Of a DNA stretch of 9,384 nucleotides, positions 1 to 6,221 are shown piece by piece. The position numbers and the translations under genes are program-made. The stretch lies in assembly GCA_937893605.1 (NCBI GenBank), contig CALBGG010000032.1:1-9384 (forward strand). Reading direction: 5' to 3'. The notes beneath the pieces were generated by a model, which searched no databases, had not been told where the DNA came from, and saw nothing but the letters and a program-made list of their open reading frames with translations. The DNA comes from an uncultured Clostridia bacterium (lineage in GTDB: Bacteria > Bacillota > Clostridia > Oscillospirales > Oscillospiraceae). Position 1 is the stretch's first letter, and each line of letters starts with the position of its first letter.

Positions 1-47
1 GCGCAGCAGAGTATGCTCGTCAGAAGGGTCTTGCAAAGGCAAAGTAA
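1..47 (+). CDS. C-terminal end of an unidentified protein (partial)
   Basis: Reading from base 3, the frame gives AAEYARQKGLAKAK followed by TAA at 45-47. The Ala/Lys-rich, helix-like tail with sensible codons is what the end of a real gene looks like; the other two plus frames run on only briefly into poor-quality peptide. Fourteen codons are too few to name a family. The gene would converge on the transporter at 247-1470, with two palindromes in between. Identity is unknown and the call rests on composition only. Confidence 0.4.
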   Translation, partial: AAEYARQKGLAKAK

Positions 48-130
48 TTTTACAGACGCTTTTTTAGAGGCGAATTAAAGCTTCAATGAGTCTTTATTGC
101 GCAGCACGATCCATTAAAACAAAGCGTTTC

Positions 131-172
131 ATATGCAGAACAGGCAGCCTTGAGGCTGCCTGTTCTGCATAT
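131..172. terminator. Perfect 20-bp palindrome, possible terminator
   Basis: The arms atatgcagaacaggcagcct and aggctgcctgttctgcatat are exact reverse complements separated only by TG, so the RNA would fold into a long hairpin with a 4-nt loop. It lies 83 nt after the stop of the partial plus-strand gene. There is no clean U-tract on either strand: plus reads tgtaaaaaac, minus reads gaaacgctttgtttt. It is therefore either an atypical bidirectional terminator or a dispersed palindromic repeat. Confidence 0.4.
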
Positions 173-191
173 TGTAAAAAACCTGAGACTG

Positions 192-217
192 CGCCCTGCT
201 CTATATAGAGCAGGGCG
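192..217. terminator. GC-rich palindrome between convergent genes, likely bidirectional terminator
   Basis: The arms cgccctgctcta and tagagcagggcg are exact reverse complements around TA. The hairpin begins 29 nt beyond the stop codon of the minus-strand transporter. T-runs lie near both sides: TTTTT at 226-230 on plus and TTTTTT (complement of 176-181) on minus. These runs are 8-10 nt from the stem rather than adjacent, but they can pair with each other to extend the stem after an internal loop. Position between convergent genes supports a terminator role. Confidence 0.55.
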
Positions 218-246
218 TTCGTACGTTTTTGAAATTTGGAGATATA

Positions 247-1470
247 TCAACTGTTGCTGTACACATCCATATCCATCTTGCCGAGACTTTTGGCTACGAC
301 GGTCGTACCGACGAGGTCGCCGACGTTATTGAGCGTCGTGTGCGGGGGATCGATAGCGGGCCAAATCGCCGCAAGGATAGGAACGAGGGTAAGCGGCATA
401 CCGAGCGCCTCAAGGAGAACGCCGGACATGACCACACCTGCGCCCTTTACGCCGGCTGCACCGATGGAAAGAATAAGGCCGAAGAACACGAACTGCAGGG
501 TGCTGCCGAGAGTGATTGAGAAGCCATAGAGGTTTGACGCAAAGACGCAGCACAGGCCGATGAACACAGCAAAGCCGGTCATCCCCATCGTGTTGCCCAA
601 AGGCAGAGTAAAGCCATAGATGTTTTCGGGAATTCCGAGCTTCTCCTCGCTGAGCTTGATGGAGACTGGCAGTGTAGCCGCAGATGACGAGGTAGATGCT
701 GCGACTATGATGGCGGGAGCTATCTTACGCAGGAAGCCGTAGCCGGACAGCTTGGTGAGAAGCCTTATGATAAGGGGATAGACTACAAGAAGAATGATAA
801 TGCAGATGACCCAGTCGGCAGCGATAAATACGATGACGCTCTTCATCATTTCGCCGCTGATGGTGGAGACCATCGTAGCAACGAGCGAAAGAATACCAAG
901 GGGGGAGAAATCAATGACGTACTCTGTTATCTTGAGCATCGTCTCGCTGCCCTCTTCTATGACTTTGATAATGGTCTTGGCTTTTTCGCCGAGTGCGAGC
1001 AGTGCAATGCCGAGGAAGAGGCAGAATACGATAATCTGGAGCATGTTCGCGTTCAACATAGACTCAACTATGTTGGTGGGGAACCAGCTGATTACATTGT
1101 CGATAAAGCTGTACTCCTGAGCCTCTGTTGCCTCAACACCCGTAAGCAGGTCGGTAACTCCCTTGCCGGGCTGCGTGATGAGACCGCCGAGAATGCCGAA
1201 TATGGATGCGATAACGGCAGACACTACTATCCACAGTATATAGCGCATACCGACTGTACGAAGCTGCTTTACATCACCCATCTTGCAGACACCGCTGGTG
1301 ATCGAGAAGAATACGAGCGGGACGATGAGCATCTTGAGCATTCGCATGAAGATATCGCCCAGCGGCGAGATAAAGTCGGCCGCTTCCGGCGACACAAAGC
1401 CGATTATAAGGCCGATCGCGACACCAATGAGTATCTTTTTCCAGAGTGCAAAGTTTTTCCAAGCTTTCAT
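247..1470 (-). CDS. DAACS/SLC1-family amino acid or dicarboxylate transporter
   Basis: A 407-aa integral membrane protein of the usual length for GltP/GltPh/SstT-type secondary transporters, which move amino acids or dicarboxylates inward, normally with Na+ or H+. Visible landmarks are an N-terminal hydrophobic helix (residues 11-27), the serine-rich HP1 tip STSSSAATLP (259-268), the TM7 region PLGNTMGMTGF (290-300), an HP2-like glycine segment (340-360) and the TM8 signature D374-x2-H377-T378-x2-N381-x3-D385. Compared with GltPh, the NMDGT motif reads GMTGF and the substrate-binding Arg397 position is His, so both cation coupling and substrate may differ from glutamate transporters. The ATG follows GGAGG by 8 nt. 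The gene starts 41 nt after the class V enzyme gene and is presumably co-transcribed with it, so it may import that enzyme's amino acid substrate. Family is confident; substrate unknown. Confidence 0.9.
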   Translation of the reverse strand: MKAWKNFALWKKILIGVAIGLIIGFVSPEAADFISPLGDIFMRMLKMLIVPLVFFSITSGVCKMGDVKQLRTVGMRYILWIVVSAVIASIFGILGGLITQPGKGVTDLLTGVEATEAQEYSFIDNVISWFPTNIVESMLNANMLQIIVFCLFLGIALLALGEKAKTIIKVIEEGSETMLKITEYVIDFSPLGILSLVATMVSTISGEMMKSVIVFIAADWVICIIILLVVYPLIIRLLTKLSGYGFLRKIAPAIIVAASTSSSAATLPVSIKLSEEKLGIPENIYGFTLPLGNTMGMTGFAVFIGLCCVFASNLYGFSITLGSTLQFVFFGLILSIGAAGVKGAGVVMSGVLLEALGMPLTLVPILAAIWPAIDPPHTTLNNVGDLVGTTVVAKSLGKMDMDVYSNS

Positions 1471-1511
1471 GTGTTTTTCCTCCGTTTTTCTCTCTGCTAT
1501 TTAATTTTAAG

Positions 1512-2801
1512 TCAGGCTTTTACAGTGGCTGCAATCTCAGCCGTTACGCGCAGAAAATCGTCTATGTCTTCGGTCCCGTGGCAGTGCAGCGGAGAGACGC
1601 GAATAACGCCGGTCAGGCCGAGCGATTCGACAATGCGCTTGGAGTAAAGGCTGGTGTTGACGCGCTCAAAAAGCGTGATGCCGCGTTTGTAATATTCTGC
1701 GGTGAGCTGTGTGAAGCCGATGCCGTTTATACCGATGGCGCTTATGAGGTCACGATCAACGGTGTCGGCGGAGTCGAGATACACCTGAGCACCGGAAATA
1801 TGGCGCAGACCGGGGACGGACTGCGTGCCTTCCATCATGTGTATGAGCAACGAGTGCTCCTGAAGATGAATGCGATCCATGCCGGCAACATACAGCTCGC
1901 GCCGGTCGTCCGAATCGCTGAAGTGCTTGCCGATCCAGCAGACATAGTCGACAACGGCGGATATGGATGCATAGTTCGGATGGGGGAAGGTGCCCAGCTC
2001 CCATTCTTTCTCGGGCTTTGCAAGCAGCTTATGGTGGGTCATCTTGGCAACGCGGTCGGACACATAGCCGTAACCGCAGCCGCGGATGCCGAACATCTTG
2101 TAAGGAGCGAAGTTGACTCCGTCAATCCCGCAGGCTTCAACATCGAGAACACCGTGAGGCGCATGCTGGACGGCATCGGTAATGATGTATATATCGGGAT
2201 TGATCTCACGAGCTTTCTTTGCTATCGTTTCAATATCGAAGATGTAGCCGGATATGTTGGAGGCGCTCATAACGCTAAGCAGCAGGGTGTTCCTGTCAAT
2301 TTTGCTCAGTATCTCATCAATATCGACACCGCCTGTTTTGGGATTTGCCATAGCAACGCGGAACTCTCTGCCGGTCAGCCCACAGTAGAGCTCCACCGAG
2401 TCATATGCAGAGGGATGCTCTATGCTCGTCACAACGGCGTTGCTGCCCCACTTTTCATTCATCATGATGGTGCTTACAATTTGAAACATGACCTGGGATG
2501 CGGTCAGCTCCGTTACGAGTGCACCGCTCTTTGCGCCGAAAATCACCTGCATGATATCGCGCACTCCGTCTGCCTTGACCTGCTTCAGCATCATCGATAT
2601 GTCGTGTACGCGTTCGGGGCAGTCCGGGATCTTCTCAAAACGCGCCTTCTGTTCGACTGCCGCCTTCAGACGAAGCGATCCGCCGGAGTTTTCAAAGAAT
2701 TGGCGCTTTCTGCCGAGATGATCTTCATGCACATAGTAGAATTTGTCCTGAATCTCCCTCAGAAAAGCATCGTCGAACAATACCTTCTCGCCTGTTATCA
2801 T
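1512..2801 (-). CDS. Class V aminotransferase-fold PLP enzyme (cysteine-desulfurase-like)
   Basis: A 429-aa cytosolic fold-type I PLP enzyme. Landmarks in order: FENSGGS (36-42), the cofactor-stacking pair EH (128-129) in SIEHPSAYDS, SASNISG (179-185), D209 with Q212-H213 (pyridine-nitrogen Asp and neighbour), and the Schiff-base lysine K235 in APYKMFGIRG. The C-terminal GVIRVSPLHCHGTEDID segment (398-414) resembles the end of the cysteine-desulfurase-like subfamily typified by VC1184. The active-site Cys loop expected just before that segment in NifS/SufS is absent; C407 sits where SufS has an aromatic/Asn patch. It may therefore be an amino acid lyase, epimerase or aminotransferase rather than an IscS. 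The start ATG has AGGAGG 7 nt upstream. It is the first gene of an operon with the transporter, downstream of the LysR regulator. Fold is certain, substrate unknown. Confidence 0.88.
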   Translation of the reverse strand: MITGEKVLFDDAFLREIQDKFYYVHEDHLGRKRQFFENSGGSLRLKAAVEQKARFEKIPDCPERVHDISMMLKQVKADGVRDIMQVIFGAKSGALVTELTASQVMFQIVSTIMMNEKWGSNAVVTSIEHPSAYDSVELYCGLTGREFRVAMANPKTGGVDIDEILSKIDRNTLLLSVMSASNISGYIFDIETIAKKAREINPDIYIITDAVQHAPHGVLDVEACGIDGVNFAPYKMFGIRGCGYGYVSDRVAKMTHHKLLAKPEKEWELGTFPHPNYASISAVVDYVCWIGKHFSDSDDRRELYVAGMDRIHLQEHSLLIHMMEGTQSVPGLRHISGAQVYLDSADTVDRDLISAIGINGIGFTQLTAEYYKRGITLFERVNTSLYSKRIVESLGLTGVIRVSPLHCHGTEDIDDFLRVTAEIAATVKA

Positions 2802-2829
2802 AATATAGCCTCCTGTCTTTTTCTCAACG

Positions 2830-2855
2830 CTCCCCGGAGGACCGAACCCGGGGAG
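2830..2855 (-). promoter_or_regulatory. GC-rich hairpin in the leader of the class V enzyme gene
   Basis: The arms ctccccgg and ccggggag are perfect complements around a 10-nt loop. On the minus strand it falls inside the roughly 75-nt untranslated leader between the predicted start of transcription (about 2878) and the AGGAGG site. No U-tract follows, so it is more likely an mRNA-stabilising or regulatory stem than a terminator. No known riboswitch class is recognisable. Confidence 0.4.
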
Positions 2856-2884
2856 AATTGTGTTTAAATGTTATTTACAATTTT

Positions 2885-2913
2885 ATTATAAAAAAAATAC
2901 GCTTTTTTGTCTA
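2885..2913 (-). promoter_or_regulatory. SigmaA promoter of the class V enzyme-transporter operon
   Basis: On the minus strand, TAGACA (2913-2908; one mismatch to TTGACA) and TATAAT (2890-2885; consensus) are separated by exactly 17 nt. Transcription would start near 2878. The -35 hexamer and ten bases of the spacer lie inside the palindrome at 2897-2929, so any protein bound there would control promoter access. Confidence 0.75.
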
Positions 2914-2929
2914 AGACAAAAAAGCGTAT
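2897..2929 (-). terminator. 15-bp palindrome: lysR terminator and/or operator
   Basis: The arms atacgcttttttgtc and gacaaaaaagcgtat are exact reverse complements around TAA. Read on the minus strand the hairpin is followed immediately by seven T, the form of an intrinsic terminator, and it lies about 105 nt after the LysR gene stop. The same bases form the -35 and part of the spacer of the next gene's promoter, so the palindrome could equally be an operator. Both roles are compatible. Confidence 0.55.
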
Positions 2930-3033
2930 CGGCATATAACCAAAATCGTATGGGATATTGCACAAAAACTACGGTGAAAATGAACGTTTTGACTAAACGC
3001 GGCCGTTTCTGCGCCATTTGTATATGCTTTTTA

Positions 3034-3978
3034 TTATACCTGCCCTATTCTGTCCTTTACAAAGGAAAGAAGTGTATTCTCTGCGGCGCTTCTGCCGTCG
3101 GCACGGAAGTATAGCATAATATCCCTCATGCTGAGAGGATCGTCTATCCTGTAATAGCAAAGCTTGCTCGATGGCTCGACCGAAAGGATCGTGCTGCGTA
3201 TAAAGGCGGCGCCGTTTCCGGCCGCTGCGAGTCTGTAGCAGGTCATAGAGGAATCAACGAGCATGGCTATATTCGGCATGAAGCCTGCGTTTTGGCAGAT
3301 GCTCAGGCCGCGGGAGTAGCTGTCATTTCCTTCGCGCAGGAATACAAAAGGAGTGTCGCGGAAAACCTCGATTCCGACAGGCTTTAAGTCGTAAATACTG
3401 CGAGCATTGTTTTCCCCGCTGCCGGGAAGGAAATACGAGCCGCGCAGCTTCTCATTAACGGAAAAAGCTGCGGGAACAGCCAAAATAAGCTCCTCAACAC
3501 CGAATTTTATCGAGTCGATGCCGTTTGCCTCCAATCGGTCGACCTCCGGAGCGAAGTCTATCCTACGCTGGAGTATCTGACTTATAAGCTCATCATTTCG
3601 CATTTCAAGCCAGTCAACGCGGATATTGGGGTATTCCTTGCCGAACTGCTTTATAAGCCCGGACAAAATGACTGTGCAGAAAAAGCTTGCACCTCCGAAG
3701 CATATGTTCCCCACAAAGCCGTTTGAAAATTCGCGCAGATACTGCCGCATATCGTCATCAAGCTTGAGAATCCTCTCGACTGTGCGGATATAGTACTCGC
3801 CCTCGGGCGTGAGCGAGATGGGCGTTGTCGTTCTGTCAAAAATGGTTATGCCATAGCTGCTTTCCACCTTTTTTACCATGCAGCTGAGCGACGGCTGCGA
3901 TACGAAAAGCTTTTCGGCAGCTTTGGAAAAACTTTTTTCTTCATACACTGTGTAAACATAGCGCATCTTTTTTAGCAT
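3034..3978 (-). CDS. LysR-type transcriptional regulator
   Basis: About 314 aa, typical for LTTRs. The N-terminal winged helix-turn-helix is clear: SFSKAAEKLFVSQPSLSCMVKKVE, then the wing LTPEGEYYI. Next comes the linker helix and a periplasmic-binding-protein-like effector domain from about residue 90 to the end. I prefer ATG at 3978, which has AGGGAG 10 nt upstream; an in-frame GTG at 3984 would add two residues but leaves only 4 nt after GGAG. The gene sits directly upstream of the class V enzyme and transporter on the same strand. LTTRs commonly regulate adjacent metabolic genes, so it probably controls that operon in response to its substrate. The effector cannot be told from sequence. 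The gene has its own promoter and is divergent from the rrf2-type gene. Confidence 0.9.
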   Translation of the reverse strand: MLKKMRYVYTVYEEKSFSKAAEKLFVSQPSLSCMVKKVESSYGITIFDRTTTPISLTPEGEYYIRTVERILKLDDDMRQYLREFSNGFVGNICFGGASFFCTVILSGLIKQFGKEYPNIRVDWLEMRNDELISQILQRRIDFAPEVDRLEANGIDSIKFGVEELILAVPAAFSVNEKLRGSYFLPGSGENNARSIYDLKPVGIEVFRDTPFVFLREGNDSYSRGLSICQNAGFMPNIAMLVDSSMTCYRLAAAGNGAAFIRSTILSVEPSSKLCYYRIDDPLSMRDIMLYFRADGRSAAENTLLSFVKDRIGQV

Positions 3979-4021
3979 ATCCACCCGACTCCCTTACAGT
4001 AAAGATGTATTCAATAAATTA

Positions 4022-4049
4022 ATTATACCATAAAATTTGCTCATATCAA
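4022..4049 (-). promoter_or_regulatory. Predicted promoter of the LysR gene
   Basis: On the minus strand, TTGATA (4049-4044) and TATAAT (4027-4022) have a 16-nt spacer, giving a start near 4015 and a leader of about 35 nt. An AGTGC direct repeat at 4053-4057 and 4065-4069 lies just upstream, but I cannot assign it to a regulator. Confidence 0.6.
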
Positions 4050-4095
4050 ATCAGTGCGAAAAAAAGTGCAATAATTTATAATATAAAATTAAATG

Positions 4096-4125
4096 TTGAT
4101 TTACCTACGGGGTTGGTTGTATAAT
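4096..4125 (+). promoter_or_regulatory. Predicted promoter of the Rrf2-family gene
   Basis: TTGATT (4096-4101) and consensus TATAAT (4120-4125) are 18 nt apart. Transcription would start near 4132, leaving a very short leader before the AGAGGTG site at 4134-4139 or so. The spacer is almost filled by the putative Rrf2 operator. Confidence 0.6.
4103..4122 (+). promoter_or_regulatory. Putative Rrf2 operator in the rrf2 promoter
   Basis: The 20-mer acctacggggttggttgtat matches 16/20 with acctacgaagttagtagtat on the minus strand at 7318-7299 in front of cysK. It covers the -35/-10 spacer and the first bases of the -10, the classical position for autorepression. That the Rrf2 protein is the binder is inferred from co-occurrence. 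Confidence 0.5.
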
Positions 4126-4145
4126 GTTCTTAAGAGGTGAATCAC

Positions 4146-4571
4146 ATGATATCAACAAAAGGACGCTATGCCATACGCATATTGCTCGATCTTGCCGAAC
4201 ACAACAACGGCGCCTACATCCCCATGAAGGAGGTCGCCGCACGGCAGGAGATATCGCTCAAATATATTGAAAAGATAATGCCATCGCTAAAATCGGCAGG
4301 GCTTATAGCCAGCGTTCACGGCATTGGCGGCGGTTACAGGCTAACAAGATCTCCCGATCAGTACACGCTTTGGGAGATACTCAAGCTCGCCGAGGGCGAC
4401 CTCGCACCGGTATCCTGTCTTCAGGATAATGCGCAGCCGTGCCGACGTGCGGCCGAGTGTCGCACGCTCTCCGTGTGGGAGGGATACTATGACCTCACGC
4501 GCAAATATTTTTCCGGAATAACGCTCGCAGACCTCATGAACGCGCCGCACGGCGGAGACTATGTTATCTGA
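4146..4571 (+). CDS. Rrf2/IscR-family transcriptional regulator with three conserved-type cysteines
   Basis: 141 aa, normal for the family. The N-terminal winged HTH runs from MISTKGRYAIRILLDLA through EVAARQEISLKYIEKIM (recognition region, 29-45) to the wing GIGGGYRL (59-66). C91, C99 and C105 followed by W111 are placed where IscR and NsrR carry their Fe-S cysteines, but spaced C-x7-C-x5-C instead of C-x5-C-x5-C, and the IscR His107 ligand position is Thr. B. subtilis CymR, the cysteine regulator of this family, lacks such cysteines. I chose ATG 4146 because AGAGGTG lies 6 nt upstream; a GTG nine bases earlier overlaps that site. The 3' end overlaps the convergent mnmA by 8 bp. The shared motif at its own promoter and cysK suggests it controls cysteine synthesis and itself, perhaps sensing Fe-S status or thiols. 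Confidence 0.9.
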   Translation: MISTKGRYAIRILLDLAEHNNGAYIPMKEVAARQEISLKYIEKIMPSLKSAGLIASVHGIGGGYRLTRSPDQYTLWEILKLAEGDLAPVSCLQDNAQPCRRAAECRTLSVWEGYYDLTRKYFSGITLADLMNAPHGGDYVI

Positions 4572-5628
4572 TGATAACTCCGCCGCCGAGCACTGTGTCG
4601 CCGTCGTAAAGTACGGCCGACTGGCCGGGCGTGACGGCGCGCTGAGGCGCATCAAAGCGTATAAGCGCTTCATTTTCGCTTAACGGTTCAACGGTTGCCG
4701 CCTGCTCAGGCTGGCGGTAACGTATTTTCGCGGTGCAGCGTATCGTCTTTAGCGGAGCCTCGCCGTTTATCCAGTTAAAATCCCGAACGATAGCTTCACA
4801 CGAATACAGCTCATCGCTTTTGCCGAGCGTTACGGTGCCGCTGTCCGCGTCTATTTTGCAGACATAGCGCCGCTCCGGGAGAGAGAGCCCCAGGCCGCGG
4901 TGCTGGCCGATCGTGTAGTGAGTGATGCCGCGATGCATGCCGAGAACATTGCCGCCGGCGTCGACAAAATTGCCGGGCGCGGCCGTTTTTCCGGTGAGAC
5001 GTTCGATAGCGGCGGCGTAGTCGCCGTCCGGCACGAAGCAGATATCCTGACTGTCGGGTTTATGCGCATTCGTGAGCTTTGATGCCTCAGCGATGGCTCG
5101 CGTCTCGCTCTTTGAAAGCTCACCGAGAGGGAAGAGGGTGTGCGCAAGCTGCTCCTGCGTGAGCATGTAAAGCACATAGCTTTGATCCTTTGACCTGTCC
5201 TTTGCTTTTTTAAGAAGATATCTGCCATTGTCAAGCTCTATGCGCGCATAGTGCCCCGTTGCGATCTTGTCGCAACCGAGAAGCCTTGCACGTTCATACA
5301 GCTTATCGAATTTCATATACCGGTTGCAGTCGATGCACGGATTCGGCGTTTGCCCCGCAAGATATGCGCAGGCAAACTTTTTTATTACCTTCTCGCGGAA
5401 ATCGTCCTTGAAATTAAAGACATAGTAGCGCATTCCGAGCGAAAATGCCACACTGCGCGCATCCTCAACATCGTCGAGACTGCAGCATGTGCGGCTGCGC
5501 GGAAGCCCGGCGTCGCAGTTGTCAAAAAGCTTCATCGTGCAGCCGACGCACTCGTGCCCCATGTTGCACAAAAGCTTTGCGGCGACGCTGGAATCAACGC
5601 CGCCGCTCATTGCAATCAAAATTTTCAT
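4564..5628 (-). CDS. mnmA: tRNA-specific 2-thiouridylase MnmA
   Basis: 354 aa, family-typical. MnmA adenylates U34 of tRNAs for Lys, Glu and Gln and replaces the C2 oxygen with sulfur. Seen here: the PP-loop SGGVDSS (8-14), TPNPCIDCN (94-102) whose C101 aligns with the catalytic nucleophile, ATGHYARI (123-130), SQDICFVPDGDY with the second catalytic Cys C197, and the C-terminal beta-barrel ending in GQSAVLYDGDTVLGGG. E. coli-type enzymes read NPDVMCN; here an extra C98 creates a CxxC. The ATG overlaps the stop of the HD gene (ATGA), so translation is coupled; it is the third gene of the cysK operon. It ends 8 bp inside the convergent rrf2 gene. In many Bacillota mnmA follows cymR and iscS; no iscS is present here. 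Confidence 0.95.
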   Translation of the reverse strand: MKILIAMSGGVDSSVAAKLLCNMGHECVGCTMKLFDNCDAGLPRSRTCCSLDDVEDARSVAFSLGMRYYVFNFKDDFREKVIKKFACAYLAGQTPNPCIDCNRYMKFDKLYERARLLGCDKIATGHYARIELDNGRYLLKKAKDRSKDQSYVLYMLTQEQLAHTLFPLGELSKSETRAIAEASKLTNAHKPDSQDICFVPDGDYAAAIERLTGKTAAPGNFVDAGGNVLGMHRGITHYTIGQHRGLGLSLPERRYVCKIDADSGTVTLGKSDELYSCEAIVRDFNWINGEAPLKTIRCTAKIRYRQPEQAATVEPLSENEALIRFDAPQRAVTPGQSAVLYDGDTVLGGGVIIR

Positions 5629-6194
5629 TCTTCCGTCCAGGTCGCCGCAGGAGTCGCACGCATTGCGAGTATTGTGCGGCTGATGAGGTCTTCGAGGCTC
5701 CAGCCGAGCATATCCGCGCCGCGCTCGATGACCTCGCGCGAGCAGCCTGCCGCAAAGTTTGCGCTTTTGTATTTCTTCTTGACGGATTTGAGCTCAAGAT
5801 CCTGGACGCTCTTTGACGGGCGCATTATCGCCACCGCGCCTATAAGACCGGTGAGCTCGTCCGTTGCATACAGGACCTTTTCCATCAGATGCTCGGGCTT
5901 GATGTCGACGGTTATCGCGTAGCCGTGGCTGGCCGTTGCGCGGATAAGCCGCTCATCGAGTCCCTCCTCGCGCATCAGCTCCTGGCTTTTTATGCAGTGC
6001 TGCTCGGGGTACAGCTCGAAGTCGAGATCGTGCAGCAGACCGACAACGCTCCAGAAATCGGCCTCGTCGCCGTAGCCGAGCTCTTTTGCGAAGTATTCCA
6101 TTACGCCGGACACGATAAGCCCGTGCTTAATATGGAACGGATCGGAGTTGTACTTTTTTAAAAGCTCAAGCGCCTGTTCTTTTGTCGGGATCAT
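5625..6194 (-). CDS. HD-domain metal-dependent hydrolase of unknown substrate
   Basis: 189 aa. The HD-superfamily metal ligands are recognisable: H24 in KHGLIVSG, H55-D56 in LLHDLDFELYPEQH, H90 in SHGY and D112 in ATDELTGLI. Such proteins are cytosolic phosphohydrolases acting on nucleotides or other phosphoesters; the sequence does not reveal the substrate. ATG has AGGAGG 8 nt upstream. It begins 27 nt after cysK and its stop overlaps the mnmA start by 4 nt, so it is the middle gene of a tight operon. A link with tRNA thiolation or cysteine metabolism is suggested by position only. Confidence 0.85.
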   Translation of the reverse strand: MIPTKEQALELLKKYNSDPFHIKHGLIVSGVMEYFAKELGYGDEADFWSVVGLLHDLDFELYPEQHCIKSQELMREEGLDERLIRATASHGYAITVDIKPEHLMEKVLYATDELTGLIGAVAIMRPSKSVQDLELKSVKKKYKSANFAAGCSREVIERGADMLGWSLEDLISRTILAMRATPAATWTEE

Positions 6195-6221
6195 AGGAAA
6201 AGCCTCCTGCGAGTCAGTATA

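Noticed and set aside
1512..2801. Annotation as IscS/SufS supplying sulfur to MnmA
   Set aside because: The catalytic cysteine loop is missing and the gene is co-transcribed with a transporter under another promoter, separate from the cysK-mnmA operon.
1446..2867. 473-codon open frame on the plus strand, antisense to the class V enzyme gene
   Set aside because: It is longer than the real gene but has no recognisable family motif, no good ribosome binding site at its start, and lies opposite a gene with intact PLP-enzyme motifs and AGGAGG initiation.
2860..3114. 84-codon plus-strand frame between the class V enzyme and LysR genes
   Set aside because: It runs through the palindrome, the operon promoter and the 3' end of lysR; cysteine- and tyrosine-rich low-quality peptide with no proper initiation site.
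5251..5922. 223-codon plus-strand frame opposite mnmA and the HD gene
   Set aside because: Antisense to two genes with clear catalytic motifs; composition is that of a shadow frame.
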